Below, piece by piece: positions 7,529 to 13,812 of a stretch of 13,812 nucleotides of DNA; within the stretch, counting starts at the first letter, position 1; every line of letters starts with the position of its first letter. Below the pieces are notes generated by a model that searched no databases, was not told the origin of the DNA, and saw only the letters and a list, made by a program, of their open reading frames with translations. The position numbers and the translations under genes are program-made. Origin of the DNA: Helicobacteraceae bacterium (GTDB taxonomy: Bacteria; Campylobacterota; Campylobacteria; Campylobacterales; Sulfurimonadaceae); assembly GCA_027061425.1 (NCBI GenBank), contig JALSUN010000049.1:1-13812 (forward strand), in the 5' to 3' direction.

Positions 7529-7605
7529 GGGTCTTTAGCTCAGTTGGTTAGAGCCCTCCGCTCATAACGGAGTGGTCGACGGTTCGAGTCCGTCAGGACC
7601 CACCA
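7529..7605 (+). tRNA. tRNA with CAU anticodon (tRNA-Ile2 or elongator tRNA-Met)
   Basis: All arms fold: acceptor 7529-7535 with 7595-7601 (seven pairs, one G-U), D stem GCTC/GAGC, anticodon stem CTCCG/CGGAG, and T stem GACGG/CCGTC with loop TTCGAGT. The discriminator base is A and CCA is encoded (7603-7605). The anticodon CAT is at 7563-7565. A paired first base rules out initiator tRNA. The overall sequence looks more like bacterial tRNA-Ile2, whose C34 is changed to lysidine by TilS to read AUA, than like tRNA-Met. The fourth acceptor pair is U-A, however, which is also seen in elongator Met tRNA, so the identity stays open. Confidence 0.95.
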
Positions 7606-7676
7606 CTTACTCTTTAATATCATAAATCACTTATCCATTTCAGATTTTCAACTTCTTACTACTGACAAATGTTTTC

Positions 7677-9935
7677 TTACGCTATAACTTCATTCTCTAT
7701 ACTATTATTAATGAAGGTTATAAGGTCTGTTTCTGACAAGGGTTTAGAGAAATAGTACCCTTGCAGTAGGGTACAGTCACTGTTTTGAAGTTCAAAAACT
7801 TGGGCCTCATCTTCTACACCTTCTGCAACAATTTTCAATTCTAAAAGATTTCCGAGTGTGATGATAGATCGGGTGAGTTGTAGGTTTTGCTCGTCGTGGA
7901 GCATGTCAAAAATAAAGCTTTGGTCGATTTTGAGTTCGGTGACGGGAAGACCCTTCAGCATACTTAATGAAGAGTACCCCGTCCCAAAATCATCGAGTGA
8001 GATACCGATGCCTTCAAGTCTGAGTGCTGTCAGTACCTCTTTTGCTTTACGGACATCATTGATAAGCAGGCTCTCTGTGACTTCTATCATAAGTTTATCT
8101 TTTGGAAATCCTGTCTCCTCTACCACCATAAGTACTTGGGCCAGATAATCTTTATGAAGGAGTTCATCTGCTGAAGCGTTGACAGAAAGAGTAAAGGTAG
8201 TGTTGGTCTCTTGCCATACCTTTAAGACCATATAGCAGGCGCGTTTCAGTGCAAAGTGTCCTAATTCGTGGATTTGTCCTGTCTCTTCTGCGATAGTTAT
8301 AAATTGATCTGGGGAGATCTGACCAAGTTTTGGATTGTTCCATCGTATGAGTGCTTCTACCCCTTCGACTTCTAAAGTCCCTGCATTCAGTTGTGGCTGA
8401 AGCAGCATATACATCTCATCATTTTCAATAGCATTACGGAGTTGAAGTTCAATGTCTAGACGCTTTTTAGAGGCTTCATCAAGTTTATGAGAGTACTCTA
8501 AATATCCTATTTTATTTTCCTTGGCTTTATAGAGTGCCATGTCTGCCTTACTTAAGAGAAGGTCTATAGACTCAGCATCTTGAGGATAATGGGCGATACC
8601 GATGGTGATTTTAGGATAGAGAGTGATGTTGTCTATGATAACCATCTCATTGAGAATATGTATGATGTGTTGCGCAAACTGTGCAATACTCTCAGGTGCT
8701 CTTGGTGTGAGGATGATAAACTCATCACCGCCTTGTCGTATGACATGCTCATGCTTTTCTATGACACTTTTAAGACGTTTTGCAAGGATGATAAGCAGTT
8801 TGTCTCCAAAAGGGTGCCCATAGTTGTCGTTGATAGATTTAAAATTATTTAAATCCATGAATAAGGCACTATAGTTACGGTGGAGATCGTTCCAATGTTT
8901 GGTTTTGTTTTGGAGAAAGTAACGGTTAGGAAGTGTGGTTAAAGCATCATGGTTTGCAGTCCAAATGAGTTCACGAGTGAGTTCCTTGTCACGTTTATGG
9001 TTGATGGTATAAAAGTAGAGAGTAAAGAGGTAGAAAAGTATGATACCTAGTACAAAGTAGTTGAGTTGGTTATATAAATCTTTATACAACTTCTCATAGC
9101 TAACATCTGTAATACTTAAAAAATGAAAGTCTCTGTCATAAGTTGAATTTACTAATAACTTGTTACCGCTTCTGTCCACAATGTCAAATGTGTTCGCTCC
9201 TGTGGCACGTATGTCCTTAGAACCGAGTTGTGAAAGTGTCTCTCTGGGTACAGGTTGATAATACCAAGCAGAATAATCTTTTTTATCTATGTCAGAGACA
9301 TAAGAGAAGTAGTTGTCATCACGGACAAGAGCGATACCTATATGGTTTGGAAAGCTACTGGAGTTCCATGAATTTTCACTCAAAGAAAGGTCAATGCCTG
9401 ATGTCAATATAAAAGAAAGCTTACCCCGATCATCATAGATGGGCACACGAAGTGGTATGACCCATTTTCCTATTAACTCAACAAAATAGGTATGCCCTAC
9501 AACCATTCTTCGTTTTTTTAGGGTCTCTTGAAAACTCTCTCTTGCATGTTTATCTTCGAGTAGGTTAGGGAGCGGATAGTTTTTAGGTATATAAGAGATA
9601 CCCAAGAGCTGTCCATCCGGACGCGCAATACCAAAACCAGCGAGTGCAGGGTTGGTCTCTAGTGGTCTGCGTATCACCTTCTGAGCTGCATAAGGGTGTT
9701 TAAGTACATTGCGCTCTTGAAGACGGGCACCTAAAAGACCCATTAGGGTCTCATACTGGCGAAGGTCTGATGCGTAAGAACTGGAGACCATTTTGTTGAT
9801 GTACTGAAGTTCTAGTGTTGCTTTTTTCTTAACTTCATACCACGAGGTAAAGATAAGAACTGTGGTGGCGATGAGAACAAATATAGAGAAGAGGATGAAA
9901 AAAGTTGTCATTGTGTTGAGGCGCTTTTTAAACAA
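7677..9935 (-). CDS. Membrane sensor with dCache-like, GGDEF and EAL domains (c-di-GMP turnover)
   Basis: A 752-residue protein. Helix one (about 11-30) and helix two (about 292-310) flank a periplasmic region resembling a double Cache sensor (about 40-285). A GGDEF diguanylate cyclase domain (about 325-480) has GGDEF intact at 402-406. A C-terminal EAL phosphodiesterase domain (about 495-745) has EALIRW (from 527), Asn586, EVTES (618-622), DDFGTGYSSL (from 648), Lys669, AEGVE (704-708) and LLQGYYFSKP (from 723). Every key catalytic motif for both making and breaking c-di-GMP is present. The inhibitory RxxD I-site is absent, the equivalent residues being EKHE (393-396). The start is TTG at 9935, chosen because AAGGA lies six bases upstream; the next ATG (9911) has no ribosome binding site. 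The signal sensed and the net direction of activity are unknown. Confidence 0.92.
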   Translation of the reverse strand: MFKKRLNTMTTFFILFSIFVLIATTVLIFTSWYEVKKKATLELQYINKMVSSSYASDLRQYETLMGLLGARLQERNVLKHPYAAQKVIRRPLETNPALAGFGIARPDGQLLGISYIPKNYPLPNLLEDKHARESFQETLKKRRMVVGHTYFVELIGKWVIPLRVPIYDDRGKLSFILTSGIDLSLSENSWNSSSFPNHIGIALVRDDNYFSYVSDIDKKDYSAWYYQPVPRETLSQLGSKDIRATGANTFDIVDRSGNKLLVNSTYDRDFHFLSITDVSYEKLYKDLYNQLNYFVLGIILFYLFTLYFYTINHKRDKELTRELIWTANHDALTTLPNRYFLQNKTKHWNDLHRNYSALFMDLNNFKSINDNYGHPFGDKLLIILAKRLKSVIEKHEHVIRQGGDEFIILTPRAPESIAQFAQHIIHILNEMVIIDNITLYPKITIGIAHYPQDAESIDLLLSKADMALYKAKENKIGYLEYSHKLDEASKKRLDIELQLRNAIENDEMYMLLQPQLNAGTLEVEGVEALIRWNNPKLGQISPDQFITIAEETGQIHELGHFALKRACYMVLKVWQETNTTFTLSVNASADELLHKDYLAQVLMVVEETGFPKDKLMIEVTESLLINDVRKAKEVLTALRLEGIGISLDDFGTGYSSLSMLKGLPVTELKIDQSFIFDMLHDEQNLQLTRSIITLGNLLELKIVAEGVEDEAQVFELQNSDCTLLQGYYFSKPLSETDLITFINNSIENEVIA

Positions 9936-9976
9936 TTAACATCCTTAATATAAGAAAAATAGTCTAGTTACTCTAT

Positions 9977-9982
9977 ATTATA
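9977..9982 (-). promoter_or_regulatory. -10 box for the GGDEF/EAL gene
   Basis: On the minus strand a perfect TATAAT lies about 42 bp before the TTG start codon. No clear -35 box is seen. Together with the terminator-like hairpin upstream this suggests the gene is transcribed on its own. Confidence 0.5.
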
Positions 9983-10050
9983 TGCAAATGAAATGATAAA
10001 TACATTATGTTTTAAAAAAAGGGAGAGAAGTTAATGTGTTTTAAAAGATC

Positions 10051-10067
10051 GAGCACATGATGTGCTC
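10051..10067 (-). terminator. Hairpin after the Ca-loop lipoprotein gene
   Basis: A perfect 7-bp stem (GAGCACA / TGTGCTC) with a 3-nt loop starts 10 nt beyond the stop codon of the lipoprotein gene. On the minus strand GATC separates it from TTTT, so the U-tract is slightly offset. It is also flanked by TTTT on its 5' side. Probably a terminator. Confidence 0.5.
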
Positions 10068-10077
10068 AAAAGAGAGG

Positions 10078-11271
10078 TTACAGTCCGAGTTTGTCTGCTT
10101 TACAGTTTGTGATAGAAGTCATACTAGAACCACTCAATGTCTCACCATCAGAAGTGTAGTGACCATCAAATGTACGGTTATTCATATATTTGTCAAACAC
10201 GATGGTGTCTGCAGTAAAGAAGCCTAACGTGAGTTTAATAGAAGCCCGTTTCGGATCAATTTGTTTATATGATAAAGTTAAGTTCGTTGTTGTTCCATCT
10301 GCTTCTGTAACACTTATGTTATTACCATCAATAAATGAACAGGTCTTATCACCACTTCTATCAATAATATACCATACACCATTCAAGTCTGTTTTTGTAA
10401 GGTTGACTTGAACAGGTACTGCTGGTTTCGGATCTGGATCTGGTTCAGGTTGAGGGTCTTGTGCTGCCTCGTCTGCCATCCAATCATCATACCACGATGT
10501 CAGAGAAGTAGAAAGGGACTCGATATAGTCTGATAGCGCCTTCCAATATTCATCAAAGAGGGTTTTGTTATCAGCGAGGATTTGATCCAGTTCGTCTGAT
10601 GTTGGTGTAGAATCATTATTAGCAGCAGCTTTTTTCGTTGTATCGTGTTTTGTAACGCCTGTTTTGTTTAAGTAAATATCAAGTGCAGCTACTTTTTCTA
10701 AAAATTCAGGACCTGAAGTAAACCAACTATACCATGTTGAAGAGACAGCAATAGGATCATCTAAAAGACGACTTTCGTCAAGGTCGTATCTGTTTGCTAA
10801 AGTAGACAATGTATTTTCATACCCTTGTGAAGGATTGTCTTCCATGTATAAAACAGCAATAGTACTCATAGGATTGATGTTCTGCTCTTTCACAGACTCA
10901 TTTTTACTGTAGTACTTGTAAAAAGAGATCTCATTTACAGTAGATGCATTTTCTTCACGAGGAAGCATACTAATACCACCTTCTGCTACAAGAAGTGTAC
11001 CTTCAGCTAACTCGTGATCTATAGTAAGCTCGTACAGTCCTTCTGATGTGGTAGTTGTTTTTGGCTCATTTTCATTACAGATTTTATCACTGTTCTCATC
11101 AACACAAACGGTAGCTTTTTTGAAAAGACTTGAAAGTGTTGTCGCTCCAGCTATAGTTACTTCGACTTTTTTGTCAGATTTCTTGTCCTTAGTTGATGCT
11201 TCTTCTCCACTACACCCTTGAAAAAGTGTAGCAATACCCAGCATTAATGCCAAAGATAACGATAGTTTCAT
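10078..11271 (-). CDS. Lipoprotein of unknown function with Ca-binding-like loop
   Basis: A 397-residue lipoprotein with signal sequence ending LFQGC (Cys20 lipidated). After a lysine-rich linker comes a short module with DENSDKICNENEP (58-70), whose Asp58, Asn60, Asp62 and Glu69 resemble the Ca-binding loops of bacterial surface proteins; Cys56 and Cys65 flank it and could pair. A middle region has NPMSTIAVLYM (about 133-143) and LDESRLLDDP (164-173), recalling a segment seen in several Campylobacterota lipoproteins. A Pro/Asp linker (about 271-287) joins a C-terminal beta-rich domain (about 293-397) starting with LNGVWYII and holding Cys311 and Cys390. I do not recognise a named family. The start is supported by AAGGA six bases upstream, and the gene has its own promoter and terminator. 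Surface or periplasmic location is inferred. Confidence 0.8.
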   Translation of the reverse strand: MKLSLSLALMLGIATLFQGCSGEEASTKDKKSDKKVEVTIAGATTLSSLFKKATVCVDENSDKICNENEPKTTTTSEGLYELTIDHELAEGTLLVAEGGISMLPREENASTVNEISFYKYYSKNESVKEQNINPMSTIAVLYMEDNPSQGYENTLSTLANRYDLDESRLLDDPIAVSSTWYSWFTSGPEFLEKVAALDIYLNKTGVTKHDTTKKAAANNDSTPTSDELDQILADNKTLFDEYWKALSDYIESLSTSLTSWYDDWMADEAAQDPQPEPDPDPKPAVPVQVNLTKTDLNGVWYIIDRSGDKTCSFIDGNNISVTEADGTTTNLTLSYKQIDPKRASIKLTLGFFTADTIVFDKYMNNRTFDGHYTSDGETLSGSSMTSITNCKADKLGL

Positions 11272-11298
11272 AAATATTCCTTATTACATATTGATAGA

Positions 11299-11304
11299 AT
11301 TATA
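11299..11304 (-). promoter_or_regulatory. -10 box for the Ca-loop lipoprotein gene
   Basis: A perfect TATAAT on the minus strand, preceded by GC, lies 27 bp before the ATG. This leaves a leader of about 20 nt that contains the AAGGA ribosome binding site. A second TATAAT (11380-11385) lies about 80 bp further upstream within a hairpin. Confidence 0.55.
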
Positions 11305-11377
11305 GCGTGTTGTGACTTTAGAAGAGTATATAAGAATATCAAATATATGTTAAAAAAATACGATGTTACATTTTCAC

Positions 11378-11399
11378 GCATTATAAATAGTTATAACGC
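11378..11399 (-). terminator. AT-rich hairpin after the pseudo-caspase gene
   Basis: GCGTTATAA and TTATAATGC on the minus strand can form a 9-bp stem with one G-U pair and a 4-nt loop, 12 nt past the stop codon. The nearest T-run (seven T, 11352-11358) is about 20 nt further on, so this is a poor terminator by the usual rule and could instead be promoter DNA. Confidence 0.3.
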
Positions 11400-11410
11400 T
11401 ATAGCAAGGC

Positions 11411-12463
11411 TTACTCAAGTAAAATAGGTTTCTTGTTGCGTTCTTTTGGTTTTTTTTGTGTATTTTTTTCAACATCTTCAGGTTTTACATGTCTAAACAT
11501 AATAGCATTTTTCTTTTTTAGGGCTTTTGTCGCAGCATCTGCTTCTTCTTTAAACTTTTTATTCTTGTTTATAGTCTGCCTCTTTTTATTAGAGGCATTC
11601 AAACTGTTGAGTTGATGTTGTACTTTAGACTTGTATTTGCTGTTGGGGTATCTGTTTATAAACGCTTTTAGGACTTTTTTATCTTTACTGCTTTTGATTT
11701 TGGAGTAGGCTAAAGCATCTTGGTCTGGAAGATGCTTGGGTAATACAAAATAGAAAGGCTGGTTTTTAGCGATGGTAATACAAGGTTTGGGTTTATGGTG
11801 CTTTAGTCTTAACGCTTTGACCTTCTCTTTAAGGGCACTGAGCTCTAGGTCATGTTGACTGGCAACTGTTAAAAAGTCCTGTGTAAAAGTCTCTGAAGTG
11901 TTGATGGTGTTAGCATGGTTCGAGAAGATGGAAACATGTGCTTTAGGTGAGTAGACAGTGGCAAGACCTACCTTTTTAGGGATAAAATGATCTCCAAAAG
12001 GCTTTTTGAAAGAGCTGTCGAGTATAACAATGTTGAGACGGTCATAGCTTCCATCCATACGACTATACTGTGCATTTAAGGAGATACTTTTTTGTAGGAT
12101 CATGGTCTCATCCAAGATGCCATGTTCTACAGGTATAAGATAATTTTTATCTTTGGTCTGAACGCTATGACCACAAAAGTAGATAAGACCAATGCCTTTA
12201 GGTTTTAGGTTACGATTAAACTTACGCAAGAGTCGTATGAAGTTTTTTTTGTCAAGGTTTTCACCATAATAGACATAAAAACCATTCTCTTCTAAAAACT
12301 TTTTTATTTTTCTAGAGTTCTTGGTAGCGAAGGGGAGTTCATGCTCATCATAAAATGCGTTACCAACGACCAGTGCTACCCGGTGCTCTGTCTGCATCTG
12401 TTTTAAACCGATACCATAACTGGCACTAAAAAGAAGTGCAAGTAATAAAAGAGTCCTAATCAT
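11411..12463 (-). CDS. Secreted caspase-fold (peptidase C14-like) protein lacking the catalytic Cys
   Basis: A 350-residue protein with a signal peptide (1-18) and a caspase-like domain (about 27-200). The first strand is RVALVVGNAFY. The catalytic His is kept in IYFCGHSVQ (His99), followed by NYLIPVE. In the family the nucleophile lies in LDACRNNP; here this is LDSSFKKP, so the Cys position is Ser151 (codon TCT). A helical segment (about 228-272, KAFINRYPNSKYKSKVQHQL) resembles the short TPR-like tail found in many bacterial caspase-like proteins, and the C-terminus (about 280-350) is strongly basic. A peptidase reaction by the usual thiol mechanism is not expected; a binding or scaffold role is possible. 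The start is backed by AAAAAGG eight bases upstream. It follows a small membrane protein gene by 12 bp. The substrate or partner is unknown. Confidence 0.82.
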   Translation of the reverse strand: MIRTLLLLALLFSASYGIGLKQMQTEHRVALVVGNAFYDEHELPFATKNSRKIKKFLEENGFYVYYGENLDKKNFIRLLRKFNRNLKPKGIGLIYFCGHSVQTKDKNYLIPVEHGILDETMILQKSISLNAQYSRMDGSYDRLNIVILDSSFKKPFGDHFIPKKVGLATVYSPKAHVSIFSNHANTINTSETFTQDFLTVASQHDLELSALKEKVKALRLKHHKPKPCITIAKNQPFYFVLPKHLPDQDALAYSKIKSSKDKKVLKAFINRYPNSKYKSKVQHQLNSLNASNKKRQTINKNKKFKEEADAATKALKKKNAIMFRHVKPEDVEKNTQKKPKERNKKPILLE

Positions 12464-12475
12464 TGAAATACCTTT

Positions 12476-12775
12476 TTAGTTGTTGTTCTCTTGTGTGAGG
12501 TAGACCCAAAAATCCTTATGAGAGAGCCCTTGGTTGAGGAAATAGAGCTGTAAAATGGTGACACGGTAGAGGGTGATACCCATTTTTACATAAGGGACAA
12601 TCAGTGAAAAGATCATCCAACTTGGCTGTTTTTTATCACCCTTACTCATCATCATCTCTTGTATCCCAATATTAAAACTAAGGTACCAACCAAAAAGAAA
12701 AGAGAAGATGAAATTTAAAATAATACCAAAAAGAATAATCGCTATAAAATCTTGTTCAAACATACCTACAATCAT
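12476..12775 (-). CDS. Small two-helix membrane protein, unknown function
   Basis: A 99-residue protein with two hydrophobic segments (about 10-35 and 53-80) separated by a short loop carrying MMMSKGDKKQ. By the positive-inside rule the loop should be cytoplasmic, placing both ends outside; this is an inference. I do not recognise the family. The ATG at 12775 has AGGA five bases upstream; a second Met at 12763 has AGG too close to use. The gene is 12 bp upstream of the pseudo-caspase gene on the same strand and is probably co-transcribed with it, which makes it a candidate membrane partner for that secreted protein. Confidence 0.75.
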   Translation of the reverse strand: MIVGMFEQDFIAIILFGIILNFIFSFLFGWYLSFNIGIQEMMMSKGDKKQPSWMIFSLIVPYVKMGITLYRVTILQLYFLNQGLSHKDFWVYLTQENNN

Positions 12776-12803
12776 AACTGTCCTAAATAGTGTAAAGTTT
12801 TAA

Positions 12804-12809
12804 ACTATA
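12804..12809 (-). promoter_or_regulatory. -10 box for the small membrane protein / pseudo-caspase unit
   Basis: TATAGT on the minus strand lies 28 bp before the ATG, with a TTAAAA at about -35 spacing (12827-12832). Both are imperfect, but they are the best match ahead of this two-gene unit. Confidence 0.4.
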
Positions 12810-12893
12810 ACGGAAGTTCGCTTAGATTTTAACCAAGAAGATAAGATTTTACTATAAGAAATTTGTAGATAATAAGAAAGAACAATTCAACAC

Positions 12894-12929
12894 GTAACAT
12901 GAGAGTGAAAGGGTCTCATAAAGTAACAT
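12894..12929. repeat. Inverted repeat between two GTAACAT copies
   Basis: ATGAGA (12899-12904) and TCTCAT (12914-12919) form an inverted repeat around 9 nt. Direct copies of GTAACAT lie at 12894-12900 and 12923-12929. The element lies in the divergent intergenic region between the small membrane protein gene and oadG, so it could be an operator. The match length is short and chance cannot be excluded. Confidence 0.3.
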
Positions 12930-12981
12930 CTAAAAAAGAAAAAATACATTGGCTAAAGAGTATATAGAGTTTAATACGCTT

Positions 12982-13001
12982 TATAATATTATAGTTAAAA
13001 T
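12982..13001 (+). promoter_or_regulatory. oadG promoter -10 region
   Basis: TATAAT at 12982-12987 is followed by a second possible box, TATAGT, at 12990-12995. Either would start the transcript shortly before the ribosome binding site AGGG (13011-13014), six bases ahead of the oadG ATG. No convincing -35 box is visible. Confidence 0.5.
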
Positions 13002-13020
13002 TTAGTGCAAAGGGCCAAAT

Positions 13021-13260
13021 ATGGAAGTAAATTATATTTATGAAGGCTTGAAGATCATGTTGCTTGGTATGGGAACGGTGTTTATGTTCCTTATTGTCAT
13101 GATTGTTATGATGAACATCATGTCAACAGTAGTCCACCGTTTTTTTCCAGAGCCGAATGATGCGGAAAACACCCCATCACCAGTTCAAGGAAATAATGCT
13201 AAAAAGATCGCAGCCATTACAGCAGCGATCATACACCACAGACAAGTAACTAAAGGATAG
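13021..13260 (+). CDS. oadG: Oxaloacetate decarboxylase gamma subunit OadG
   Basis: A 79-residue protein with one membrane helix (about 10-33, rich in Met, Val and Ile), then HRFFPEP, a polar Pro-rich linker and a C-terminal AAITAAIIHHR that matches the usual OadG ending. In the Na+-pumping decarboxylase, OadG anchors the alpha subunit to the membrane beta subunit and helps assembly. The gene ends 2 nt before the carboxyltransferase gene, so the two are clearly one operon. The beta subunit gene is not in the window. A role in oxaloacetate decarboxylation rather than pyruvate carboxylation follows from this small subunit, but cannot be proved here. Confidence 0.85.
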   Translation: MEVNYIYEGLKIMLLGMGTVFMFLIVMIVMMNIMSTVVHRFFPEPNDAENTPSPVQGNNAKKIAAITAAIIHHRQVTKG

Positions 13261-13262
13261 AA

Positions 13263-13812
13263 ATGGCTAAGAAGTTTATTGACATTATGGACACAACTTT
13301 CCGTGACGGATTTCAGTCCGTTTTCGGTGGTCGTGTATTGATGGATGACTTTTTCCCTGCAGTAGAAGCAGCGAAAGAGGCAGGAATTACTCACTTTGAG
13401 TTTGGTGGAGGCGCACGCTTCCAGTCACTTTATTTTTACTTGAATGAAGATGCATTTACGATGATGGACCGTTTCCGTGAGATCGTCGGACCAGATGCAA
13501 ACCTTCAGACACTTGCACGTGGTGTTAACACGGTAATGCTTGACACAGGTTCTCGTGAACTCATCGACATGCACGCCAAGCTTTTCAAAAAGCACGGCAC
13601 AACGACGATCCGTAACTTTGATGCACTTAATGATGTTGAAAACCTGAAGTACTCAGGTGAGCGCATTAGTCATCATGGTCTGAAACACGAAGTGGTTGTA
13701 ACGATGATGGACCTTCCACCAGGATGTACCGGTGCTCATGACGTGGCTTTCTACGAGAAGACACTTCGTGAGATCTTAGACAGTGGAATCCCTTATGATT
13801 CTATCTGTTTTA
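13263..13812 (+). CDS. oadA: OadA/PycB carboxyltransferase subunit, 5' part only
   Basis: The first 183 residues of a biotin-dependent carboxyltransferase with the HMGL-like TIM barrel; it runs off the right edge. The metal-binding start DTTFRDGFQS (10-19) and RNFDALNDVENL (117-128) match the family. The middle differs from the usual OadA/PycB pattern: FGGGARFQSLYFYLNEDAF replaces the common EVWGGATFD-type segment. This form is, from memory, what Campylobacterota such as C. jejuni PycB carry. The protein either decarboxylates oxaloacetate with OadG/OadB or is the B subunit of pyruvate carboxylase; the adjoining oadG favours the first. AGGA (13254-13257), partly inside the oadG stop region, is its ribosome binding site. 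The catalytic Lys and any biotin domain lie beyond the edge. Confidence 0.88.
   Translation, partial: MAKKFIDIMDTTFRDGFQSVFGGRVLMDDFFPAVEAAKEAGITHFEFGGGARFQSLYFYLNEDAFTMMDRFREIVGPDANLQTLARGVNTVMLDTGSRELIDMHAKLFKKHGTTTIRNFDALNDVENLKYSGERISHHGLKHEVVVTMMDLPPGCTGAHDVAFYEKTLREILDSGIPYDSICF

Noticed and set aside
7529..7605. tRNA 3' end as an attachment site of an integrated element covering 7677-12775
   Set aside because: No repeat of the tRNA 3' end was found further right, and there is no integrase or phage gene; base composition and codon use look like the neighbours.
7606..7676. Terminator between the tRNA and the convergent GGDEF/EAL gene
   Set aside because: No stable stem followed by a T-run is visible on either strand in these 71 bases.
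1..13812. CRISPR array, insertion sequence, prophage or known phage-defence system
   Set aside because: No regularly spaced repeats, transposase, terminal inverted repeats, integrase or defence nuclease were seen. The caspase-fold protein has a signal peptide and lacks its Cys, unlike cytoplasmic defence caspases.

Overview
The window looks like chromosomal DNA from a member of the Campylobacterota (Epsilonproteobacteria), most likely a free-living Sulfurimonas- or Sulfurovum-like organism. Three things suggest this: AT-rich genes with AAGGA-type ribosome binding sites and TATAAT-type -10 boxes; a ~390-residue TrmB with extra N- and C-terminal regions; and a gene order (envC-like, ftsX, ftsE, trmB, flpA-like, rluD, divergent rodA) that matches, from memory, Campylobacter jejuni Cj1275c to Cj1282. 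Genus is an inference.

Layout. Positions 1-308 hold no convincing gene, only terminator-like hairpins. Positions 309-6318 are one tightly packed minus-strand operon, in transcription order rluD, flpA-like lipoprotein, trmB, ftsE, ftsX, envC-like; every junction overlaps or is 2 nt apart. Divergent from it, rodA (6380-7489, plus) is followed by a tRNA gene with a CAU anticodon (7529-7605). Positions 7677-12775 form a minus-strand, more accessory-looking block: a membrane sensor with GGDEF and EAL domains, a lipoprotein with a Ca-loop-like motif, and a two-gene unit of a small membrane protein plus a secreted caspase-fold protein that lacks the catalytic cysteine. At the right edge, plus-strand oadG and the start of a carboxyltransferase gene (oadA/pycB) begin a separate metabolic operon that runs out of the window.

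How the genes work together. FtsEX and the EnvC-like protein make a complete envelope-spanning module: an ATPase pair drives a periplasmic coiled-coil protein whose LytM domain has lost its metal ligands, so it should activate an amidase rather than cut peptidoglycan itself. RodA, divergent from this operon, is the glycosyltransferase of the elongation machinery, so the locus joins cell-wall synthesis, septal splitting, RNA modification (RluD, TrmB) and a surface lipoprotein. The FlpA-like lipoprotein keeps a nine-residue stretch close to the fibronectin-binding motif described for C. jejuni FlpA. OadG plus the carboxyltransferase point to C3/C4 carboxylation or decarboxylation at pyruvate/oxaloacetate.

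The least explained part is the pseudo-caspase with its small membrane partner (11411-12775). It is the best candidate for something undescribed, but nothing in the window shows its role.
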